Shown in pieces: positions 49,229 to 57,948 of a DNA stretch of 64,000 nt. The notes beneath the pieces were generated by a model. It saw only the letters and a program-made list of their open reading frames with translations, had not been told where the DNA came from and made no database searches. Source of the stretch: Robiginitomaculum sp. (GTDB lineage: Bacteria > Pseudomonadota > Alphaproteobacteria > Caulobacterales > Maricaulaceae). The position numbers and the translations under genes are program-made. Positions within the stretch are counted from its first letter, which is position 1, and the number at the start of each line of letters is the position of its first letter. The stretch spans positions 1 to 64,000 of the forward strand of contig NVWK01000007.1 of NCBI GenBank assembly GCA_002733605.1, in the 5' to 3' direction.

Positions 49229-49701
49229 GACGGCACTTCATTCGAAGACGTGTGATCAGAAACGACAACCCATTTTCCGTCAATATTTTGCACCAAAAGC
49301 GTGAATAACCCACCCGGTTTATCAGTGGCGCGGATCAACTCCCAGCGGCCAAACACTTGTGCGTATTCACGTGATAAAATCTTGATTTCCAAATCCCTAA
49401 ACGACAAGGCCCCCATAGCGTCTTTGTCAGGGTAACGGGTTTTGTAATTCTCTAGCGTGGCTTGCCAGCCTCTATTGACTTTTCCGCCAGAGGCAAACCG
49501 TAAATCCTCGGACTTCCAGTAATCTTCCATGAACCCCTCAATATCACCCGCATTCCACGCCGCGTCCTGGGTCGCGAGCATTTCGGTGATTTCGGCTTTC
49601 ATAGTGCCACGGTCAAGCGGCGTATGGCCGCAGGCACTGAGCACTAGTACGGATGCAAGACAGAGAGATTTGAAAACACGGGTTTTTAAAATATAGGTCA
49701 T
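49225..49701 (-). CDS. NTF2-like (DUF4440/SnoaL) lipoprotein
   Basis: 158 residues from the ATG at 49701, with AAGGAG ending 6 nt upstream. A lipoprotein signal has lipobox LSAC (C24). The mature part is an NTF2-like cone fold (ITEMLATQDAAWNAGDIEGFMEDYW through FTLLVQNIDGKWVVVSDHTS), as in DUF4440 proteins that act as small-molecule binding domains or enzymes. The ribosome site lies within a strong hairpin (49706-49725). First gene of a two-gene unit with the alpha/beta hydrolase. Confidence 0.85.
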   Translation of the reverse strand: MTYILKTRVFKSLCLASVLVLSACGHTPLDRGTMKAEITEMLATQDAAWNAGDIEGFMEDYWKSEDLRFASGGKVNRGWQATLENYKTRYPDKDAMGALSFRDLEIKILSREYAQVFGRWELIRATDKPGGLFTLLVQNIDGKWVVVSDHTSSNEVPS

Positions 49702-49705
49702 GGAC

Positions 49706-49725
49706 GGCTCCTTTTGAAAGGAGCC
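49706..49725 (-). promoter_or_regulatory. Hairpin that contains the ribosome site of the NTF2-like gene
   Basis: The 20-base palindrome has arms of nine complementary bases (GGCTCCTTT and AAAGGAGCC), and AAGGAG, the ribosome site, is inside the second arm. If it folds in the mRNA, translation start would be masked until the hairpin opens. A chance palindrome or a divergent-promoter operator is the other reading. Confidence 0.5.
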
Positions 49726-49764
49726 TATCATACACGCTTTATTTCATCAAATGTCTTGCGAGCT

Positions 49765-51423
49765 TTAGCGGCCAAACTTCATAAATTTAAGCTTGCGCGG
49801 CAGATCAGCATCCGGGCCTAGGCGGCGTTTTTTATCTTCGATATAATCGGAGAACCCGCCTTCGAACCATTCCACATGGCTATCGCCTTCAAAGGCCAGA
49901 ATATGGGTACAGATCCGGTCAAGGAAGAAGCGGTCATGGGAGATGATCACGGCACAGCCTGCGAAATGCTCTAGGGCAACTTCGAGAGCCGACAAGGTTT
50001 CCATATCCAGATCATTGGTTGGTTCATCGAGCAAGAGCAGGTTGGAAGCTTTGGTCAGCATTTTGGCCAAATGCACACGGTTACGTTCCCCACCGGACAA
50101 TTTACCAACATTTTTTTGCTGATCCGTACCTTTGAAGTTAAACGCGCCGACATAGGCTCGCGAATTCATTTCCCGCTTACCAAGGTTAAGCACATCAACA
50201 CCGCCAGTAATTTCCTGCCAGACATTGTTTTTCGGGTCGAGTGCATCGCGGCTCTGGTCGACATAGCCAAGCTTGACGGTTTCGCCGACTTTAAACGTGC
50301 CTTTATCGGGGTTTTCGCTACCGGTAATCATTTTAAACAGAGTGGTTTTACCCGCGCCATTTGGCCCGATGACACCAACAATGCCGCCCGGCGGTAGGCG
50401 GAAAGACAAGTCTTTAATCAGGAGCTTGTCTTCAAAGCCTTTCTCGATGTTTTCGGCCTCGACCACCATACTGCCAAGCCGTGGGCCAAGCGGAATACGG
50501 ATTTCGGCAACGCCGACCTGTTCTGTTTCAGCCGCGTCGCGCATGGCTTCGTAGGATTTGATCCGGGCTTTTGATTTGGCTTGGCGGGCTTTGGGGTTAG
50601 AGCGTATCCATTCCAGTTCGCGGGCAAGGGCACGCTCTTTGGCGTCCCCTTCACGGCCTTCTTGTTGCATGCGCATATGCTTGGCCCCTGCCCATGAAGA
50701 ATAATTGCCTTCATGTGGGAGGCCACGTCCACGATCCAACTCCAATGTCCAGCTTGTGATATTGTCGAGGAAATATCTATCATGGGTAATCAGAATGACA
50801 GCGCCGGTATATTTGACCAGATAGTTTTCTAGCCATGCCACGGTCTCCGCGTCCAGATGGTTGGTTGGTTCATCCATAAGCAGCAAGTCAGGCTTGGACA
50901 GCAAGAGCTGACAAATCGCGACACGGCGAGCTTCACCACCGGACAGAGTGTCCACGGACCAGTCTTTAGGAGGGCAACGTAAGGCCTGCATGGCCATTTC
51001 GATTTTACTATCAATATCCCATGCATCGCGGGCATCGACCAGCTCTTGTAGCTCGGTCATTTCTTCCATCAACTCGTCGGTATAGTCTTCGGCCATTTTC
51101 ATGGCGACTTCGTTGTATTGATCGAAGATTTTCTTGTCTTCACACCCGACAATCACATTGCCCCATACGTCTTTGCTTTCGTCCAGACGCGGTTCCTGTG
51201 GCAAATAGCCAATTTTGACCCCCTCGGCCGCCCAGTGATCGCCACTAATGTCCGTGTCCACACCCGCCATGATTTTCATCAAGGTTGATTTACCGGAACC
51301 ATTAATCCCGACAAGGCCGATTTTTGCATCCGGGTAGAAAGACAAATGGATGTTATCAAGAATGGTTTTATTGCCAAATTTTTTGGTCAAACCTTCCATA
51401 TGATAAATAAATTGACGTGCCAT
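49765..51423 (-). CDS. ettA: Energy-dependent translational throttle protein EttA (ABC-F)
   Basis: 552 residues, typical of EttA. Two ABC ATPase domains in one chain: the first has Walker A GINGSGKST (38-46), signature SGGEARR near 165 and LLLMDEPTNHLDAET; the second has GPNGAGKTT near 355, signature SGGERNR and LLLLDEPTNDLDMET. The linker between them is the ribosome E-site contact. EttA controls the first elongation step on the ribosome in response to the ATP/ADP ratio. It stands alone. Confidence 0.95.
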   Translation of the reverse strand: MARQFIYHMEGLTKKFGNKTILDNIHLSFYPDAKIGLVGINGSGKSTLMKIMAGVDTDISGDHWAAEGVKIGYLPQEPRLDESKDVWGNVIVGCEDKKIFDQYNEVAMKMAEDYTDELMEEMTELQELVDARDAWDIDSKIEMAMQALRCPPKDWSVDTLSGGEARRVAICQLLLSKPDLLLMDEPTNHLDAETVAWLENYLVKYTGAVILITHDRYFLDNITSWTLELDRGRGLPHEGNYSSWAGAKHMRMQQEGREGDAKERALARELEWIRSNPKARQAKSKARIKSYEAMRDAAETEQVGVAEIRIPLGPRLGSMVVEAENIEKGFEDKLLIKDLSFRLPPGGIVGVIGPNGAGKTTLFKMITGSENPDKGTFKVGETVKLGYVDQSRDALDPKNNVWQEITGGVDVLNLGKREMNSRAYVGAFNFKGTDQQKNVGKLSGGERNRVHLAKMLTKASNLLLLDEPTNDLDMETLSALEVALEHFAGCAVIISHDRFFLDRICTHILAFEGDSHVEWFEGGFSDYIEDKKRRLGPDADLPRKLKFMKFGR

Positions 51424-51591
51424 GGGGCGCTCCTGCTTTGGGGAATAATTTGTGCCTATATGGGCTTTGGCACATCAGGATGCAAGCCCATTATCTCAGC
51501 GCCAAAAGCACAATCAGACGTAGTGACGAACGTCACGTCTTGCATAAGTTGTTCGTGATATACAGGCACATATTTTATGAGAGGCACAATC

Positions 51592-53121
51592 ATGGCAAAA
51601 CATATTTTATTGGCAGGTATAAGTTGTGCAATGTTTCTCAGTGCCTGCTCCACCGCAAATTTTAACTCCATACACCGGACGAGCACAATCTCTGAAAGCG
51701 GGCAGATTGAATTTCTGGATGGCAAACAACGTGCGATACTGATCAACCGTTATAAGGGCGCGGCTGGGAACACAAACCCAACACTATCCGACATCGAAAA
51801 CAACCCCATGCAATATCGTATATGTAGTGAACCTGCGCCGGACGTGTTTTCTGCATATGCAACAGCCCTTGCGGTTAAAGCGGCTAAGAACGGGACAGAT
51901 ATAGGTGCAAGTCTGGGGCTTTCCAACTCAGAAACGGCCGCGACTATAGAGCGAACACAAACAATCAATTTAATGCGCGAGTCCATGTTTCGGACATGCG
52001 AACGCCATATGAATGGTGCGTATTCAAGGCAAGAAATGCAAATTCAGGCCGCCCGCGATCAACGCATGATGGTCGCCGTTTTAGCGATTGAACAATTGAC
52101 GGGCGTTAGCAGAGGTAGATCAACTATTTTGTCTCCCACAGCGCAGGTCAATATAAGCGAAACCTCCAACGATATTTGGGAGCAATACAAGGAAAGTAAA
52201 AAAGTTGTTGATGAAAAGGAAACCGCGTTTGAGGCAATGGAAAAAACCTACCAAGCTTTGAAAACAAAATATGAAGACCTGGACAAAAACGAAGATATAA
52301 AAAAAGCTCAAGGATGCGCGGTTCTCGAAAATACACCCGAGGCACCCGAGAATGCAAATCAACCTGACACTGAGAATGCGACGGCGGCGCAAGAAGCCGA
52401 TCAAGCGACACAAGACCTCAAAGCGCAATGTCTCGCGGCTAAAGAACAAATGGGAACGGCAGAGGCTAACAGAGATAAAGCGAAAACAGGCCTTGCGGAT
52501 GCCAAAGAGGAACTTAAGCAAGTTAACGAGCTTGCAAAACTATACTCACCTTCACATATGTGGGCCACTGCAGGTAAGGGTGAAAGCACAGCTGCTACCG
52601 CACAACAAAACCAACCTGTTTGCACAACTTGTCTAGGACAAACCGTAGAAAATATCACGAAACTGGCGTTCGATAACAAAACTGAAATCATTTATATTTG
52701 CCTTGGCATTCTAGAAAACAAGCGCCTTCATGAAGATGACCAAACAAAAAAATCCTGCCGCAAGCTGTTTGAGGCCGAACTCAGTGTCAGAGAAAATGAG
52801 GCAAAACGACAAGCTGCAATAGATGGCAAAGCTGCACAGATTTTGGAAACCGAGACGGCAATAGAAAAAAATAAACTCGATATTTTCTTAAATGCCAACG
52901 CAAGTAATAACATGTTCAACAGGTTTTTAAACCGGATGGAATCTGCCTTAGACCCCAGTATTTTTGTTGAAGAAACAATCGATGCAATCATGGAGCAACA
53001 TCCTAACACCGAAAGTTTGGATGAATTAGAAGCCGCAACAAACACGAAGGAATTGAAGGCAGCATTTTCGGAGCTATTTCAGCACACCAAAAGATTACTC
53101 ATAGAAACCAATATACAATAG
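51592..53121 (+). CDS. Large coiled-coil lipoprotein, function unknown
   Basis: 509 residues from the ATG at 51592. The signal ends in lipobox LSAC (C19). The first third (about 20-195) is mixed and well folded in appearance, and contains two cysteines near 70-120. The middle (about 200-320) is Glu/Lys/Ala-rich with heptad-like repeats (EKETAFEAMEKTYQALKTKY, AEANRDKAKTGLADAKEEL), a predicted coiled coil. A short Cys-rich stretch CTTCLG follows (near 348), then more helices to the end. No known family. It is A+T-richer than its neighbours and is followed 10 nt later by an 80-residue gene. Confidence 0.78.
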   Translation: MAKHILLAGISCAMFLSACSTANFNSIHRTSTISESGQIEFLDGKQRAILINRYKGAAGNTNPTLSDIENNPMQYRICSEPAPDVFSAYATALAVKAAKNGTDIGASLGLSNSETAATIERTQTINLMRESMFRTCERHMNGAYSRQEMQIQAARDQRMMVAVLAIEQLTGVSRGRSTILSPTAQVNISETSNDIWEQYKESKKVVDEKETAFEAMEKTYQALKTKYEDLDKNEDIKKAQGCAVLENTPEAPENANQPDTENATAAQEADQATQDLKAQCLAAKEQMGTAEANRDKAKTGLADAKEELKQVNELAKLYSPSHMWATAGKGESTAATAQQNQPVCTTCLGQTVENITKLAFDNKTEIIYICLGILENKRLHEDDQTKKSCRKLFEAELSVRENEAKRQAAIDGKAAQILETETAIEKNKLDIFLNANASNNMFNRFLNRMESALDPSIFVEETIDAIMEQHPNTESLDELEAATNTKELKAAFSELFQHTKRLLIETNIQ

Positions 53122-53131
53122 GGATTTTATT

Positions 53132-53374
53132 ATGACCAAAATCATTACCGTCGTGGCTAATACCAAAGCACAGGCTTACAGGGCTTTAAACAATATGGCT
53201 GGCGACACTAAACCCAACATTCTATTTGGACGTCCACAAAAACAATTCCGGTATTCCTCGAATGTCAAAACCGAATTTGCGCCGGGATGCCAATGCGATA
53301 GTGGAAAAACCGAATTTCGGGCGAAAAGGGAAGATGGCAAGAATTGCTACGTGCTATTTGCCGAATTTCCATAG
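53132..53374 (+). CDS. Small protein of unknown function
   Basis: 80 residues, basic, no signal peptide or membrane segment. It has three cysteines in the C-terminal half (CQCDSGK near 53-59 and NCYVLF near 71-76). No family is recognised. A weak AGGGA ribosome site is 9 nt upstream. It lies 10 nt after the coiled-coil lipoprotein on the same strand, so they are probably one transcript. Confidence 0.6.
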   Translation: MTKIITVVANTKAQAYRALNNMAGDTKPNILFGRPQKQFRYSSNVKTEFAPGCQCDSGKTEFRAKREDGKNCYVLFAEFP

Positions 53375-53380
53375 GGGCTC

Positions 53381-54628
53381 TTATTCAGGCATCTCCCAAT
53401 CACTATAATGCTCCGCAATGGCGCGCATCAGGGTGATGTTTTGGGCCATGTAGCTTTCGCCGTGCCCGTCATCACTCATAAACTCCCGGTGGGCAGCATT
53501 TTGGGCAATGGTGATTCCGGCTTTTGGATTGACGTATATATATTGGCCGTAGACGCCGACAGCGAAATATTCGCCGTCCGCATGCGGGGGTGTCCACCAT
53601 TGGTAGCCATAGCCAAACGGGGTGCCGTCCTGTGTTGGCACGCCCTCACCTTCGGCGGCCAAGGGGGCCGTGTTTGTGGTTGATATGGCGACCCAGTCTT
53701 CAGGAATGATTTGGACATTCCCGCGACGACCCTGATTACGAAACAACTCGCCAAACAGGGCATAATCGCGGGTGCGCATATTTAAACCGCCAAGCGCAAA
53801 GGCATTGCCCTGCAAATCGGTGGAGTAATAGGCATCGGCACCGGCCCCCATTTTTGACCAGAGGTTTTTAACGAAGTAATCTTGTAAGGTTTCTCCTGTG
53901 GCGCTGCGTAAAACCATAGAAATCACATGGGTATCAATGGACACATATTGCCACGCCGTGCCTGAAGGCCGGTTGATACCTTTGATCGAGGCCGCAAAAT
54001 CATCCAGAGAGCCGCCAACCGCCAAGGCCCGGCCCATTTTGTTGATATCGGAATTTTTATCCAGATAGTTTTCATCAAATGTGACGCCGCTGGCCATATT
54101 CATCACATGGCGTAAAGGCACGCCGTCATAGGCGGAATTTTTCAAGCCCGGCACATACTTGGTCACCGGATCATCAAGGCTCTCAATATCCCCGTTTGCA
54201 AGCGCCAATCCCGTCAAGGCAGAGACAAAAGACTTGCTCATAGACCATGAAATACGCAAATCATCCGCGCCCGTGCCTTTGAAATAGGCTTCATGCACAA
54301 TCACCCCGTCTTTGACGACAACAATGGCCGTGGTTTGTAATTCTTCGAGCATGGCGCTCACAGATTTTTCCTGACCGCGATCCGAATAGGTTTCGTTCAA
54401 AGGCGTGAGAGAGACCGACCAGTCATGGACGGTTCCGCTGATTGGCAATTCGTCTGCGGCCAGTATATCTTTCATATTGGAAAAATTATGAACGATTTTA
54501 TCCGCGTCAAACAGAGAATTGACCCGTAGCAGACGCTGGATATTGGAAAAATTAAGCCCAATCAGGACCACACCGACAAGTACTATTCCGGCGAGTGCGT
54601 ACCCTGCCCATTTCAAAAATTTTCTCAT
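53381..54628 (-). CDS. Serine hydrolase, membrane-anchored (class C beta-lactamase-like)
   Basis: 415 residues from the ATG at 54628; another ATG two codons earlier lies too close to the AAGGG ribosome site. One N-terminal membrane segment (about 8-28) serves as anchor or uncleaved signal. The fold follows with nucleophile motif SMSK (S129, K132), YVS near 228 in place of YxN, and GYGYQWW near 345. It is similar to 6-aminohexanoate-dimer-hydrolase-like or esterase EstB-type members. It is the second gene of this superfamily in 12 kb. Substrate unknown. Confidence 0.88.
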   Translation of the reverse strand: MRKFLKWAGYALAGIVLVGVVLIGLNFSNIQRLLRVNSLFDADKIVHNFSNMKDILAADELPISGTVHDWSVSLTPLNETYSDRGQEKSVSAMLEELQTTAIVVVKDGVIVHEAYFKGTGADDLRISWSMSKSFVSALTGLALANGDIESLDDPVTKYVPGLKNSAYDGVPLRHVMNMASGVTFDENYLDKNSDINKMGRALAVGGSLDDFAASIKGINRPSGTAWQYVSIDTHVISMVLRSATGETLQDYFVKNLWSKMGAGADAYYSTDLQGNAFALGGLNMRTRDYALFGELFRNQGRRGNVQIIPEDWVAISTTNTAPLAAEGEGVPTQDGTPFGYGYQWWTPPHADGEYFAVGVYGQYIYVNPKAGITIAQNAAHREFMSDDGHGESYMAQNITLMRAIAEHYSDWEMPE

Positions 54629-54641
54629 ATTCATCCCTTAT

Positions 54642-55565
54642 TTATTCAGTCTCTGTGTTCATACTATCTATCTGTAGGGCCAAATCGAGCGCATTGAGAC
54701 CAGCAATGCCGGGCACAGCCACAGGCGTGCCGTCCAGCACGGATTGCGTAAATGCGTTGACCGCAGATCCCAAACTGTCCTTGGCCATAGGATCGTTGGC
54801 GAAATCGGAGTTAAACCCGTACCCGGTTGTATCTTCAAAGGTTTTATTGACAAAATCGATGCGTAGAACCCCGTCCGGGTATTCGATATGCATGATACGT
54901 TCACGGGCGCCTTTGGCTCTGCTGGCTTCTAAAGAGGCCGTACCTCCGCCTTCAAACTCCATGCCTACAGAGGCCGTATCGGCCAGTTCAGAATACACGC
55001 ATACGGTCTCGCCACTTATTTTTACAGGCTGGCTTCCCATAAGCCACGCCGCCATATCAAAATCGTGGATCATCAAATCCAGCGTCACCGATACATCGGT
55101 TCCCCGATCCGATACGGGGCCAAAACGGGTCGCGTTAATGTGCACGGGGCGCTTCGGGGCTTTATCAAGGCCAATGGCGCGCCCGACAAATCGTTCCTGA
55201 TGCCCGACTTGCAAAACCAGGTTTTTATCTTGTGCGATCTGTACCATATCACGGGCGGTTTCCAGCGTATTGGCAATCGGTTTTTCGACCAAGACATGCC
55301 GCCCTGCCCGCAAGGCCGCCAGAGCAATCGGGCCATGATGCACGGCGGGACACGCCACAATTACCGCATCTACGCCCGACAGAAGCGTGTTACAATTGTC
55401 GAAAGCCCGTGTGTTATGGTTTTGGGCGGACAAACGTACCTTGTCATGATTGGGATCGAAAATACCGACAAGATCAAGACGGGGATGGGCAGCGCATTTT
55501 CCCGCATGGAAATTTCCAAACACACCTGCACCGATCACGCCAATTCTCAACGATTTTTCAGTCAT
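54642..55565 (-). CDS. Gfo/Idh/MocA-family oxidoreductase
   Basis: 307 residues. N-terminal Rossmann domain binding NAD(P): IGVIGAGVFGNFHAG (8-22), with VEKPIA near 95, the usual catalytic-lysine segment, and the C-terminal alpha/beta domain with HDFDMAAWL near 175. It oxidises or reduces sugars or related compounds. It lies 13 nt upstream of the serine hydrolase gene on the same strand and is probably co-transcribed with it. Confidence 0.9.
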   Translation of the reverse strand: MTEKSLRIGVIGAGVFGNFHAGKCAAHPRLDLVGIFDPNHDKVRLSAQNHNTRAFDNCNTLLSGVDAVIVACPAVHHGPIALAALRAGRHVLVEKPIANTLETARDMVQIAQDKNLVLQVGHQERFVGRAIGLDKAPKRPVHINATRFGPVSDRGTDVSVTLDLMIHDFDMAAWLMGSQPVKISGETVCVYSELADTASVGMEFEGGGTASLEASRAKGARERIMHIEYPDGVLRIDFVNKTFEDTTGYGFNSDFANDPMAKDSLGSAVNAFTQSVLDGTPVAVPGIAGLNALDLALQIDSMNTETE

Positions 55566-55671
55566 TTACCCTCACTTATTTGTGTTTGCGCTATTAACCC
55601 CTATTCACGTGCCCCATTCAAGTGCTAGTTTGTATAATATGCAACAAATTGCTTAAAAAACGGAGCGCCCC

Positions 55672-56691
55672 ATGACACTAACATCACGTAATATGTGCCT
55701 GAAACATTATCCAAAGGGGATGCCTGTTTCAGACGATTTTCAGATGACGACGACAGAAATCGCACCCGCAGGAGACGGCGAGATTACAGTTCGAAATCAT
55801 TGGATGAGTGTCGATCCTTATATGCGCGGGCGTATGACCGGCATCAAAACCTATATTGCCCCGTTCGAGTTGGGACAGCCTATGGAAGGTGGCGCGGTCG
55901 GGGAAATTATTCATTCCGGGCACCCGGATTTCAAGGTTGGCGACTGGGTTGTCAGCATGCTTGGCTGGCGTGAAGTGTTTACGGCTTCGGTTGAAAACCT
56001 GCAAAAAATGTTATTGCAAAAGATCGATCCGGCTCTGATTCCACCACAAGCTTTCCTGGGCGTTGCCGGTATGCCAGGCCTGACCGCCTATGCGGGTCTG
56101 TATAAAGTTGCCGAGTTCAAACCGGGGGAAACCGTACTTGTCTCAGGGGCGGCCGGGGCCGTGGGTAGCACAGTTTGTCAGTTGGCCAAAGCCGATGGGG
56201 CACGTGTTGTCGGCATTGCAGGGACGGACGATAAGTGTAAATGGCTCGAATCACATGGTGTTGATGTCGCGATCAACTACAAAACCACGAAAAATCTGAC
56301 AGAATCCCTAATGAAGGCCGCTCCGGACGGGTTTGATGTGTATTTTGAAAATGTAGGCGGGGAAATGCTTGAAGCGGCCCTGAATACCATGAAAATGTTT
56401 GGCCGGATTGCGGCGTGCGGGATGATTTCACAATACAATAATGCCGAGCCAGCACCCGGGCCAAGCAACTTGGTGATGATCGTGGGGAAATCTTTGCGAT
56501 TACAAGGGTTTATCGTCTCAAATTATCAAGAATTCGCGCTAGAATATTTTGCCAAGCTAGGCCCGCTTATGGCAGAAGGCAAACTGGTTCAGCATGAAAC
56601 TGTGCTGAACGGCATTGAAAATGCGGGCGAAGCTTTCTTGCGCCTGTTCAGCGGTGACAAGCAGGGCAAAATGTTGGTAAAACTCACATAA
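55672..56691 (+). CDS. NADP-dependent oxidoreductase (MDR, CurA/PTGR-like)
   Basis: 339 residues. The N-terminal domain has the zinc-free MDR pattern (SVDPYMRGRMTGIKTY near 44-60, FELGQPMEGGAVGEI), and the cofactor domain has VSGAAGAVGSTVCQLAK near 155-171 and a short glycine loop. Members reduce alpha,beta-unsaturated ketones and aldehydes (curcumin reductase, prostaglandin reductase). An NADPH cofactor is expected. It stands alone, divergent from the oxidoreductase gene. Confidence 0.9.
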   Translation: MTLTSRNMCLKHYPKGMPVSDDFQMTTTEIAPAGDGEITVRNHWMSVDPYMRGRMTGIKTYIAPFELGQPMEGGAVGEIIHSGHPDFKVGDWVVSMLGWREVFTASVENLQKMLLQKIDPALIPPQAFLGVAGMPGLTAYAGLYKVAEFKPGETVLVSGAAGAVGSTVCQLAKADGARVVGIAGTDDKCKWLESHGVDVAINYKTTKNLTESLMKAAPDGFDVYFENVGGEMLEAALNTMKMFGRIAACGMISQYNNAEPAPGPSNLVMIVGKSLRLQGFIVSNYQEFALEYFAKLGPLMAEGKLVQHETVLNGIENAGEAFLRLFSGDKQGKMLVKLT

Positions 56692-56722
56692 ATCGTCGTT
56701 ATAGCGCATGTTTTTGCGGCAA

Positions 56723-56764
56723 TTAACCTTGCGTTAATGTCTTGAAGTGACCAATGTGTACACA
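56723..56764. promoter_or_regulatory. CtrA-type box and palindrome before the HU gene
   Basis: TTAA-CCTTGCG-TTAA at 56723-56737 matches the CtrA full site exactly. A TGTGTACACA palindrome follows at 56755-56764. The HU-type gene starts at 56812. Confidence 0.55.
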
Positions 56765-56811
56765 ATGATTCTGCGCATACTGGGCAGGACGAACACTTAA
56801 GGGAGTAACCC

Positions 56812-57078
56812 ATGAACAAGAAAGAACTTATCGGCGCACTTGCTGAGGCCTGCGGAACGACACAAGCACAGGCTGGCGAATTTGTTGACGCTTTCACAGG
56901 CACTGTTGTTGGCCAACTTAAAGCTGGTAACGAAGTTAACATGCCGGGCTTTGGCAAATTTATTGCCAAGTTTCGTCCTTCACGTGAAATGCGCAATCCT
57001 GCAACGGGTAAAATGATGATGAGTAAAGAAAAAACTTCTACTCAGTTTAGACCATCTGCAGCACTTAAAGATCTATAA
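56812..57078 (+). CDS. HU-family DNA-binding protein
   Basis: 88 residues. The family fold is plain: N-terminal helices (MNKKELIGALAEACGTTQAQAGEFVDAF), dimer core (GNEVNMPGFGKF), and the beta arms with the RNPATGK tip at about 61-67. It is a nucleoid protein that bends DNA without strong sequence preference. The ATG has GGGAG 5 nt upstream. A terminator follows, so the gene is monocistronic, and a CtrA-type box lies upstream. Confidence 0.95.
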   Translation: MNKKELIGALAEACGTTQAQAGEFVDAFTGTVVGQLKAGNEVNMPGFGKFIAKFRPSREMRNPATGKMMMSKEKTSTQFRPSAALKDL

Positions 57079-57118
57079 AACACGCCCATACTTTAATGGG
57101 GTAAAATGATTTTGAATA

Positions 57119-57152
57119 CAAAACCGCCTCTGAAATCAGGGGCGGTTTTTTA
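57119..57152 (+). terminator. Rho-independent terminator after the HU gene
   Basis: Arms AAACCGCC (57121-57128) and GGCGGTTT (57141-57148) with a 12-nt loop that can pair further, then a T run. Confidence 0.9.
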
Positions 57153-57199
57153 ATATCTTTTTGTCGCGCCTTTATATATGACGCAAACAAAGGGTGATT

Positions 57200-57457
57200 A
57201 TGGAAAAGACACACAACAAAGATCGCCTAGACGCGAATACGATCGGGTTTGATGATTTTTTAGAAGATTTGTTTGGCCTCAACATACGGGGATTGAAAAC
57301 TCTGTGGACGAGCTTTGCCAACCCTAAAGCCTATTTTCAAGCCTGTAGCTCTCCCAACTGGCACGACAAATTCACCCCTTCATTCCGGCTTTGGTTCACC
57401 CTGTCAGCTCTGACAGTGTTCCTTCAGTTTTTCTGGGGCGGCAATATAGCAGTATGA
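57200..57457 (+). pseudogene. 5' part of a split membrane-protein gene (frameshift)
   Basis: 85 residues from the ATG at 57200. It matches the N-terminal third of the adjacent full-length paralogue ([38 protein letters not shown]) and then stops at TGA 57455-57457. Relative to the paralogue a single base is missing near 57440-57450, after which the similarity goes on in the next frame. The stop overlaps an ATG (ATGA) that opens the second part, so reinitiation is possible. It may be a decayed copy, a coupled two-chain gene or a sequencing error. Confidence 0.75.
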
Positions 57458-57939
57458 TCGAGTCTATCACACGCAGCTTCGAAACATCGGCAACACCCCT
57501 CCCTGAAGGGGTAAGCCCCAAATGGGCGGCGATCATATTTAGCCGTTGGTATTTCGGGCTGCTCCCACTTGTCACTGCATTGTTTTTGCTTTTTTTGCCC
57601 GTTGTTTTCCGGGCTTGGCAGAGAGAGACGTCTTATGTCCTCAGACAAAGATATGTATTTGTGACCGTGTTGCCGAGTACCGCCATAGGCCTGCTTATGG
57701 CCATGCTGACACGCTATATTAGCGCGGATCAGATCACAACATTCACCACGTTCTCCCTGCTCATTTATACGGCTGTTAATTTCATAACCGCCTTCAGAGG
57801 TGGATTTTCCGAAGCTCGGCTGGGCGGTCGCCTCTGGCGCGCGCTCTTACTCTCCTTTTGCCTTTTCGTCATCATAGTTGTCGCAGCAATCATGACGCAA
57901 ATTTTCGCCGTCGTCAGCATGGCGCTGTATTATTCTTAA
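57454..57939 (+). pseudogene. 3' part of the split membrane-protein gene
   Basis: 161 residues from the ATG at 57454, which overlaps the stop of the first part. It continues the paralogue's sequence (PEGVSPKWAAIIFSRWYFGLLPL, RRQ-like RQRYVFVTVLPSTAIGLLMA, GGRLWRALLLS) with four hydrophobic segments. The frame is otherwise intact with no further stops, as expected for a recent lesion or for a translated product. It ends 9 nt before the intact paralogue. Confidence 0.75.
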
Positions 57940-57948
57940 GGAGCTCCT

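Noticed and set aside
57430..57457. Programmed -1 frameshift joining the two parts of the split membrane gene
   Set aside because: No X-XXY-YYZ slippery heptamer in the right frame is present; TTT-TTC is preceded by G. A one-base loss or the ATGA restart explains the pattern better.
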